The position numbers were made by a program, and so were the translations under genes. Below, piece by piece: positions 1 to 5,447 of a DNA stretch of 5,447 bases; position 1 is the stretch's first letter; every line of letters starts with the position of its first letter. The stretch is from assembly GCA_902465325.1 (NCBI GenBank), contig CABQMV010000119.1:1-5447 (forward strand). The letters are read 5' to 3'. The DNA is from an uncultured Oscillospiraceae bacterium. GTDB taxonomy: Bacteria > Bacillota > Clostridia > UBA1212 > SIG427. The notes beneath the pieces are model-generated. The model was not told the DNA's origin. It worked only from the letters and a program-made list of their open reading frames with translations, and did not search any database.

Positions 1-224
1 GAGGTCTGAAAGATACGGTAATCCCCTTTAACGAATACACTTTAGAAGGAAACGGATTTTCCTTCCGCAATTTTAATGCACATGAAATGCTGGAAATCAT
101 AAAATATGCATTGAGCCAATATAAAAACGGGGAGAGATGGAAGCAACTGGTTAAGAATGCTATGAGGACCAACCACGACTGGAAAGTACAGGCGCGTAAG
201 TATGTGGAATTGTATGAAAAATGA
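1..224 (+). CDS. glgA: Glycogen synthase, C-terminal fragment (5' end outside window)
   Basis: This is the end of a GT5-type bacterial glycogen synthase, which transfers glucose from ADP-glucose to the non-reducing end of an alpha-1,4-glucan in the cytoplasm. The reading frame uses codons from base 3 and stops at TGA 222-224, giving 73 visible residues. They begin GLKDTV, which corresponds to the conserved C-terminal Rossmann-lobe motif TGGLxDTV. An NGFSFRNFNAHEML stretch follows, equivalent to the GF-F-N-A segment of GlgA, and the end reads HDW...ARKYVELYEK, matching the usual SW...A-YxELY terminus. The Rossmann catalytic residues lie upstream and cannot be seen. The next gene, glgP, starts 21 bases later on the same strand with no room for a promoter or terminator, so the two are probably co-transcribed. 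A plant-type starch synthase would look similar, but the context favours GlgA. Confidence 0.88.
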   Translation, partial: GLKDTVIPFNEYTLEGNGFSFRNFNAHEMLEIIKYALSQYKNGERWKQLVKNAMRTNHDWKVQARKYVELYEK

Positions 225-232
225 GTGATTGT

Positions 233-239
233 AAAGAGG
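233..239 (+). promoter_or_regulatory. Ribosome binding site that decides the glgP start
   Basis: AAAGAGG lies six bases upstream of the ATG at 246 and is a reasonable Shine-Dalgarno match. The alternative in-frame GTG at 225 directly abuts the glgA stop codon and has no purine-rich site at a workable distance. The ATG is therefore preferred. Confidence 0.6.
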
Positions 240-245
240 CAAGCT

Positions 246-2669
246 ATGATTTTAGACAAAGAAACATTTAAACAGAATTTTGAGGATAAACTGCTGCTCA
301 TGTTCAGAAAGACTGTACAGGAGGCTTCTGAGCTGGACCGATATCTTGCATTTGGTACTCTGATAACAGAATACATGAGTAAAAACTGGTACTGTACAGA
401 AAAGAAATACCGTCAGGAAAAGAGAAAACAGGTTTACTATTTTTCTCTGGAGTTTCTGATTGGGCGGCTGATGGATGCCAATCTGATTAATTTGGGAATA
501 AGGGAGGTGTGCGAAGAGGGTCTGGCTGAACTGGGGATCTCTTTGCAGTCCATGGAGGAAAAGGAGCCGGATGCGGGTCTGGGCAATGGAGGTCTTGGCC
601 GCCTGGCCGCCTGTTTCCTGGACTCCATGGCCTCCCTTGGCATTGCCGGCCATGGAAACGGGATACGGTACCGATACGGTTTGTTTGAACAGCAAATTGT
701 CAATGGATATCAGATTGAAAGTCCGGATAACTGGCTGAAAATCAGAAATATATGGGAAACCCGCCGGGATGACGAGGCCTGTATGGTCCGGTTTGGAGGG
801 ACCTGCGATCTTCAGTGGATCGATAACAGGCTGATTGTTACGCAAAGAGAGTATGAACCGATCCTGGCAGTGCCGTATGATATGCCGGTCCCTGGGTATG
901 GAAATGACACGGTTAACACACTTCGGCTGTGGAGTGCAGAAACCCAGGGCAGCGGCTTTGATTTTACCAGTTTCAGCCGCGGTGACTATGAGAAGGCCAC
1001 TGCGGGCCAGTATCATGTGGCTGCCATTACCAATGTTCTGTATCCGGACGATTCTACCTCCAGGGGAAAGCTGCTGCGTCTCAAGCAGGAATATTTTTTT
1101 ACCAGCGCCGGGATACAGAGTATTCTCCGCAGTATAAAAAGTCAGGAACTGGATGTGCATGACTTTTACAGATATGCGGCGATTCATATTAACGATACAC
1201 ATCCGGCTCTGGCGGTGGCAGAGCTGATGCGGCTTCTGGTGGATGAAGAGCAAATAGGCTGGGAGGAAGCCTGGCATATTACTGTTTATACCATGGGGTA
1301 TACCAATCATACTATTTTAGCCGAAGCCCTTGAAAAATGGGAAGTGAATATGTTTAAATCGCTGCTTCCCAGAATCTATATGATTGTGGAAGAAATCAAC
1401 AGACGGTTCTGTGCAGAGATTTCTAACCGATATCACGGAGACTGGACCCGCCAGCGGGAAATGTCGATTATCCAGGACGGCGTGATTAAAATGGCCCATC
1501 TGGCTATTGTAGGCAGTCATTCTGTCAACGGTGTGGCAGCGCTCCATACAGAAATATTAAAAAATCAGGAGCTGAAAAATTTTCATGCTTTTTACCCAGG
1601 GAGATTTAATAATAAAACCAACGGTATTACCCATCGGCGCTGGCTGATGAAAGCCAATCCTGCACTTTCCTTTCTGCTTGACGAAACCATAGGCGATTTA
1701 TGGCGCAAAGAGCCTCTGAGGCTGTCTGAGCTAAGGCAGTATGCGGAAGATAATGCCTTTTTAGAGCGTCTTGGACAGGTAAAGCAGGGAAACAAGCAGC
1801 GGCTGGCAAAATATATCCGAGAGCATTGCGGTGTTGCAGTGGACCCATCCTCTATTTTTGATATACAGGTGAAGCGGCTTCATATGTATAAACGGCAACT
1901 GCTGAATATCCTGCATGTGATGGACCTGTATAATCGACTGCGGGATGACCCTGACATGGAGCTGGTTCCTCATACGTATCTGTTTGCCGCCAAAGCATTT
2001 CCCAGCTATATGCTTGCGAAAAATGTGATTAAGCTGATTAATACAGTGGCCTGTCAGATTAACAGCGATCCAGTGGTAAAGGAGCGTCTGCGAGTGGTTT
2101 TTCTTCCCAATTACAGTGTAAGCTTGGCCGAAGTGATGATTCCTGCCGGGGACGTGAGCCAGCAGATTTCCACTGCCTCAAAGGAGGCCTCTGGTACGGG
2201 CAATATGAAGCTTATGATGAATGGCGCTGTGACCTGTGCGACCTTGGACGGGGCGAATGTAGAGATTCGTCAGGAGGTAGGAGACGACAATATTATTCTC
2301 TTTGGAATGACTGCGGAAGAGGTACTTGCTCTGTATCAGGCAGGCACCTATTGTTCCCGTGCGATCATAAAAGAGAATCCGTCTCTTTCCAGGCTCATAG
2401 ATGAGCTTCATACTGGGCTGGGGCTGTGCAGACCAGGTGAATTTGAACCGATTATACGGCATTTGAAGGAGGAAAATGATCCGTACTACGCTTTGGCGGA
2501 TTTTCCTTCGTATAAAGAGGCACAGAGCAAAATAGACAGGCTGTACCGGAACCAGGAGGGCTGGCAGAAAATGTCGGCTATTAATATAGCGGGTTCTGGG
2601 GTATTCTCCAGCGATAATACTATAAAGCGGTACGCAGAGGAGATTTGGCAGGTGCCCTATGATGGATAA
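246..2669 (+). CDS. glgP: Glycogen/alpha-glucan phosphorylase
   Basis: GT35 phosphorylase using pyridoxal phosphate (PLP). It cleaves terminal alpha-1,4 linkages of glycogen or maltodextrin with inorganic phosphate, releasing glucose-1-phosphate in the cytoplasm. The 807 residues from ATG 246 match the usual bacterial length, with no frameshift. In order I see VYYFSLEFLIGR in the N-terminal domain, EPDAGLGNGGLGRLA (107-121), NDTHPALA (from 316), YTNHTILAEALEKW, NKTNGITHRRWL (around 456-467), the phosphate/PLP-region motif QVKRLHMYKRQLLN (541-554), and EASGTGNMK with the PLP-linked lysine at 655, followed by LDGANVE. All catalytic motifs appear intact. Upstream glgA ends 21 bases before the start, and the downstream GH13 gene overlaps the last bases, so translation is likely coupled. 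An in-frame GTG at 225 would add seven residues but lacks a ribosome binding site. The residues phosphorylated in animal enzymes are not expected here. It could prefer maltodextrin (MalP), but glgA next door favours glycogen. Confidence 0.96.
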   Translation: MILDKETFKQNFEDKLLLMFRKTVQEASELDRYLAFGTLITEYMSKNWYCTEKKYRQEKRKQVYYFSLEFLIGRLMDANLINLGIREVCEEGLAELGISLQSMEEKEPDAGLGNGGLGRLAACFLDSMASLGIAGHGNGIRYRYGLFEQQIVNGYQIESPDNWLKIRNIWETRRDDEACMVRFGGTCDLQWIDNRLIVTQREYEPILAVPYDMPVPGYGNDTVNTLRLWSAETQGSGFDFTSFSRGDYEKATAGQYHVAAITNVLYPDDSTSRGKLLRLKQEYFFTSAGIQSILRSIKSQELDVHDFYRYAAIHINDTHPALAVAELMRLLVDEEQIGWEEAWHITVYTMGYTNHTILAEALEKWEVNMFKSLLPRIYMIVEEINRRFCAEISNRYHGDWTRQREMSIIQDGVIKMAHLAIVGSHSVNGVAALHTEILKNQELKNFHAFYPGRFNNKTNGITHRRWLMKANPALSFLLDETIGDLWRKEPLRLSELRQYAEDNAFLERLGQVKQGNKQRLAKYIREHCGVAVDPSSIFDIQVKRLHMYKRQLLNILHVMDLYNRLRDDPDMELVPHTYLFAAKAFPSYMLAKNVIKLINTVACQINSDPVVKERLRVVFLPNYSVSLAEVMIPAGDVSQQISTASKEASGTGNMKLMMNGAVTCATLDGANVEIRQEVGDDNIILFGMTAEEVLALYQAGTYCSRAIIKENPSLSRLIDELHTGLGLCRPGEFEPIIRHLKEENDPYYALADFPSYKEAQSKIDRLYRNQEGWQKMSAINIAGSGVFSSDNTIKRYAEEIWQVPYDG
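2650..2654 (+). promoter_or_regulatory. Possible ribosome binding site for the GH13 gene
   Basis: AGGTG inside the end of glgP lies four bases before ATG 2659 and seven before the adjacent in-frame ATG 2662. The spacing slightly favours the second ATG. A stronger AGAGGAG at 2636-2642 is too far from either ATG (16 or 19 bases) to act as a normal site. Because the genes overlap, ribosomes finishing glgP may simply re-initiate here. Confidence 0.35.
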
Positions 2670-4668
2670 GCTGGATTTATTTCATGATACAAGAGATTTC
2701 AAATACAGAAATCCTTTTGGTGCGGTGGCCTCTGGAAACTGCGTCTCTCTGTGCCTTCTGGCGGTGGAGTCCTATGAATTTAAAGGCGCTTTGGATGTAA
2801 CTGTACACTTTGAGGCTGAGACATCCTCTGGAAATCTGTTTTTTGATGTTCCTATGAAAAAAGAATCCGTGCTGAAGAACGGCCGCTTGGAAAACTGGTT
2901 TCGGGCGGCTGTGGAGTGTTTTGACAGTCCCGGCGTCTATTTTTATTATTTTGTCATAACACAGAGAGCTTCTCTTCAGTTTGATGCACGGGTTCAGCAG
3001 GTTTTTTACGGAAATAATCGGTCTGCTTCCGGAGGGCTGGGGTCTCTGTATGAGGGGGATCCTGTACCTTTTCAAATTACAGTGTATGAAAAAGGCCTTT
3101 CTGTTCCCAGGGATTTTTATTCTTCTGTTGTCTATCAGATCTTTCCTGACCGGTTTTACCGCAGCGGCCTGGTGAATTTGTCTGTCTGCGGCAGGGTTAA
3201 CGGAGAGATCCGTATATACCAGGATTGGTATGAGCCCCCATATTATGAGAAGGACTGCCAGGGAAATATTATTACATGGGACTTTTACGGAGGGGACCTG
3301 TATGGGATTACAGAGAAATTGGATTATATTATTTCTACAGGCGCAGATAAGATATACCTGAATCCTATTTTTGAAGCTGCCAGTAACCACCGATATGATA
3401 CGGCGGACTATTTGAAGGTGGATCCGATTCTGGGAGGGGAGGAGGCACTGGACGCTCTGCTGGAGGCCTGCCGTTCTCGGAAGATCGGGGTGATTTTAGA
3501 CGGTGTGTTCAGTCATACTGGCTGTGACAGCCGGTACTTTGACAGGTACGGAAATTACGGGGGCAGCGGTGCCTATGGAAATCCGGATTCTCCTTACAGA
3601 AGCTGGTACCGGTTTAAGGGGGGCGACGATGAGGAATATGAATGCTGGTGGAATTGTAAAGCGCTTCCGAATGTGAACGAGATGGAGCCCTCGTATTTAA
3701 ATTTTATTGTTTACGGAGAAGGAAGTGTTTTAAAAAAGTGGCTAGATAAGGGGGTGTGCGGCTTCCGGTTAGATGTAGCAGACGAATTGCCGGATGCTTT
3801 CATTTCTGCTGTCAGAAAAAAGCTGAAAGAATATAAGAAGCCGGAACGAATGCTGATTGGCGAGGTATGGGAAGATGCCTCCAACAAAGTCAGTTACAGC
3901 GTAAGGCGACAGTATTTTACCGAAGAGCTTCACGGTGTAACCAATTACCTGTTCCGGGATTATTTAATTGGGTATCTGACCGGTAAAATAACGGCGCAGG
4001 AGCTCTGGGCCAGACTGCTGTCTATACAGGAAAACTATCCGGCGCACAACTACTATTGTCTGTGGAACATGACTGGCAGCCACGATGTCAAACGGCTTTT
4101 TAGTATTTTGAAGGAGCACTGCCGGGGAGAGGAGAGTTTTGCTCTGCAGCTTCATATGGCGTATGCAGCGGTCCTCTTTTCATATCCGGGAATTCCAGTT
4201 GTATATTATGGAGATGAAATCTGCATGGAGGGGGATACGGATCCGGATAACCGCCGTACGTATCCCTGGAATAGGATTGGTCATCCTGAGGTTTTGGAGC
4301 TGTTTCGTATGCTGGGGCTTCAGCGGAGGAGGCAGCCGGTACTGCAGACCGGTATGCTGCGGGTCATTACTCCGGTGAATGAGGATGGAAGCATTCAGGA
4401 GGATATTTTTGCTTTTGAAAGGCACTGCCATAACGGACAAGATGCCTTTGGAGAGCCTCTTATACCGGATTGGGAGCAGGGAGAAAGCGACTGTATTGTC
4501 TGTGCGGTAAATCGGAGCCGGAGCCAGAAAGAAGTTATGCTTAGCGGCTTTATTCCCGGCTTTATGTATGTCTCCTACAAGTATGGAACTCTGTACCGGG
4601 TGGATGCAGAAGGCTTTCTGCATGTTCCTGTAGGAGATATTTTACTTTTAAAGCGGTGCCGGGGATAA
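2659..4668 (+). CDS. Cytoplasmic GH13 alpha-glucan hydrolase (neopullulanase/pullulanase-like)
   Basis: Alpha-amylase superfamily (GH13) enzyme of 669 residues, probably hydrolysing maltodextrins or branch-derived oligosaccharides left by GlgP. No signal peptide or membrane segment is present, so it should act inside the cell. Residues 1 to about 145 form a beta-rich N-terminal domain of the CBM34-like kind. The barrel begins at SSVVYQIFPDRFYR. Numbered from ATG 2659, the conserved regions are: region I DGVFSH (281-286); region V-like LPNVNE (336-341); region II GFRLDVADE with Arg370 and nucleophile Asp372; region III IGEVWED with acid/base Glu402; region IV GSHDVKR with His475 and transition-state stabiliser Asp476. 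The catalytic triad is complete. NPIF...SNHRYDTADY is typical of neopullulanase, cyclomaltodextrinase and clostridial amylopullulanase barrels. LPNVNE differs from the MPKLN of classical neopullulanases, so the amylopullulanase-like group (GH13_39) seems likelier; this is inference. A beta-sandwich C domain follows from about 570. Start 2659 or 2662 is undecided. It overlaps glgP in front and convergent eno behind. Confidence 0.9.
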   Translation: MMDKLDLFHDTRDFKYRNPFGAVASGNCVSLCLLAVESYEFKGALDVTVHFEAETSSGNLFFDVPMKKESVLKNGRLENWFRAAVECFDSPGVYFYYFVITQRASLQFDARVQQVFYGNNRSASGGLGSLYEGDPVPFQITVYEKGLSVPRDFYSSVVYQIFPDRFYRSGLVNLSVCGRVNGEIRIYQDWYEPPYYEKDCQGNIITWDFYGGDLYGITEKLDYIISTGADKIYLNPIFEAASNHRYDTADYLKVDPILGGEEALDALLEACRSRKIGVILDGVFSHTGCDSRYFDRYGNYGGSGAYGNPDSPYRSWYRFKGGDDEEYECWWNCKALPNVNEMEPSYLNFIVYGEGSVLKKWLDKGVCGFRLDVADELPDAFISAVRKKLKEYKKPERMLIGEVWEDASNKVSYSVRRQYFTEELHGVTNYLFRDYLIGYLTGKITAQELWARLLSIQENYPAHNYYCLWNMTGSHDVKRLFSILKEHCRGEESFALQLHMAYAAVLFSYPGIPVVYYGDEICMEGDTDPDNRRTYPWNRIGHPEVLELFRMLGLQRRRQPVLQTGMLRVITPVNEDGSIQEDIFAFERHCHNGQDAFGEPLIPDWEQGESDCIVCAVNRSRSQKEVMLSGFIPGFMYVSYKYGTLYRVDAEGFLHVPVGDILLLKRCRG

Positions 4669-5447
4669 AATTTCATCCTCTATACGCAGCAGCCTGTTGT
4701 ATTTGGCTACCCGTTCGCTGCGGGCCGGTGCGCCGCTTTTGATATAGCCGGCACCTACTGCAACCGCTATATCGCTGATAGAGGTATCCTCGCTTTCTCC
4801 GGAACGGTGAGAGAGAATAATTCGATAGCCGTGTTTTTTAGCTAAGGTAACAGTCTCCAGTGTTTCAGTCAATGTGCCGATCTGGTTGGGTTTGATCAGA
4901 ATGGTATTTCCAAGTCCCTTTTCACAGCCTTCCTTCAGCTTTTGCTGGTTTGTTACAAATAAATCGTCGCCTACGATCAAATGGTTCATGCCTAATTCTG
5001 CAGTGAGCTTAGCCCAGCCGCCGTAGTCCTCCTCTCCCAGGGGATCTTCCAGGGAGGCCAGAGGATAGCTGCTGCAGAGCCCGGCCCAATAGGACACCAA
5101 TTCATCAGAGCTATAATTTTTTTGTTTTTTTGGCAGGGTATAGTCGCAGGTTTTTCCCTCCGGGACCCATTCGCTGCAGGCGCCGTCTACTGCCAGCATA
5201 AAATGTTTGACAGGTTCATAGCCGGCAGCTTTTATGGCGGCCAGTATCAGACGGAAGGCCTCCTCGTCATCCTCCAGGCTGGGAGCAAAGCCGCCTTCAT
5301 CCCCTACGCTGACGGAAAGACCGTCTTTTTTTAAGAGTTCTGCCAGGGAATGATATACTTCGCTGCAATAGCGGAGGGCTTCCCGAAAAGTAGGGGCTCC
5401 TACGGGCATAATCATAAATTCCTGTATATCAATATTGTTTCCGGCAT
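4648..5447 (-). CDS. eno: Enolase, C-terminal two-thirds (N-terminus outside window)
   Basis: Phosphopyruvate hydratase, which interconverts 2-phosphoglycerate and phosphoenolpyruvate in glycolysis. The frame is open to the right edge, where codons upstream of the first in-frame ATG (5415) still read AGNNIDIQEFMIMPVGA, a classic enolase segment. The gene therefore continues beyond the window, with roughly 160 N-terminal residues missing by comparison with the E. coli enzyme (432 residues). Visible motifs are VGDEGGFAP with the catalytic Glu (codon 5296-5298), LAVDGACSEW and SLEDP with Mg2+ ligands Asp and Glu, VGDDLFVTN with the third ligand Asp (codon 4966-4968), ILIKPNQIGTLTET with the catalytic base Lys (codon 4891-4893), SHRSGESEDT and ARSERVAKYNRLLRIE. 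All key residues are kept, so the protein is probably active. Some normally uniform positions differ (for example GACSEW where AASSEF is common), which may indicate a second, diverged enolase. Its TAA (4648-4650) lies within the GH13 gene. Promoter and upstream neighbours are not visible. Confidence 0.95.
   Translation of the reverse strand, partial: AGNNIDIQEFMIMPVGAPTFREALRYCSEVYHSLAELLKKDGLSVSVGDEGGFAPSLEDDEEAFRLILAAIKAAGYEPVKHFMLAVDGACSEWVPEGKTCDYTLPKKQKNYSSDELVSYWAGLCSSYPLASLEDPLGEEDYGGWAKLTAELGMNHLIVGDDLFVTNQQKLKEGCEKGLGNTILIKPNQIGTLTETLETVTLAKKHGYRIILSHRSGESEDTSISDIAVAVGAGYIKSGAPARSERVAKYNRLLRIEDEILSPAPL

Noticed and set aside
225..245. In-frame GTG at 225 as the glgP start
   Set aside because: It directly follows the glgA stop and lacks a Shine-Dalgarno match, whereas ATG 246 has AAAGAGG at a six-base spacing. 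Re-initiation at GTG is possible but less likely.
221..271. Short ORF (16 codons) whose ATG overlaps the glgA stop as ATGA, reading out of frame with glgP
   Set aside because: It has no good ribosome binding site, no recognisable product, and could easily arise by chance. A leader-peptide role cannot be supported from sequence alone.
252..1310. Long open frame (352 codons) on the minus strand opposite glgP
   Set aside because: It lies entirely within glgP, shows no recognisable domain, and reads as the reverse of conserved phosphorylase motifs. Coding bias of the real gene explains the lack of stops.
1620..1652. His in place of Pro in the phosphorylase motif NKTNGIT(P)RRWL
   Set aside because: From memory, Firmicute glycogen phosphorylases often have HRRWL here, so I treat it as normal family variation.
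2677..3390. Minus-strand open frame of 237 codons opposite the GH13 gene
   Set aside because: It lacks recognisable motifs and lies fully inside a gene with intact GH13 motifs, so it is a shadow frame.
4726..4757. Possible hairpin (GGTGC...GCACC) downstream of the GH13 stop
   Set aside because: The stem is only five base pairs with a long loop and no following T-tract, so it is not a credible terminator.

Overview
The window appears to come from a Firmicute of the class Clostridia, most likely a Lachnospiraceae-type gut anaerobe. This rests on the style of the proteins (GlgP, GH13 enzyme and enolase all read like clostridial homologues), moderate G+C, purine-rich ribosome binding sites and very tight gene packing. 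It is an inference without a database search. Essentially every base is coding, and no stretch over 300 bases lacks a gene. I see no RNA genes, mobile elements, CRISPR arrays or long repeats.

Layout. Bases 1-224 (+) hold the last 73 codons of a glycogen synthase (glgA). After a 21-base gap comes a complete glycogen phosphorylase (glgP, 246-2669, +). It overlaps by a few bases a complete GH13 alpha-amylase/neopullulanase/pullulanase-like enzyme (2659-4668, +) with no signal peptide. These three genes look like one co-transcribed glycogen operon. From the right edge, on the opposite strand, runs the C-terminal part of an enolase (eno, 4648-5447, -). Its stop codon lies inside the 3' end of the GH13 gene, so the two genes converge and overlap by 21 bases.

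How the genes fit together. GlgA extends alpha-1,4-glucan chains from ADP-glucose. GlgP removes glucose-1-phosphate from chain ends until it stalls near branch points. The GH13 hydrolase probably acts on the remaining short, branched or linear maltodextrins in the cytoplasm. Synthesis and breakdown are therefore encoded together. Enolase works further down, in glycolysis, and is transcribed separately from the other strand.

I found no undescribed system. The points most worth a second look are the convergent 3' overlap with no visible terminator, an Asn-to-Ser change in GH13 conserved region I, an unusual acidic loop in the GH13 C-terminal domain, somewhat divergent enolase motifs that may indicate a paralogue, and a twin A7 tract in eno.
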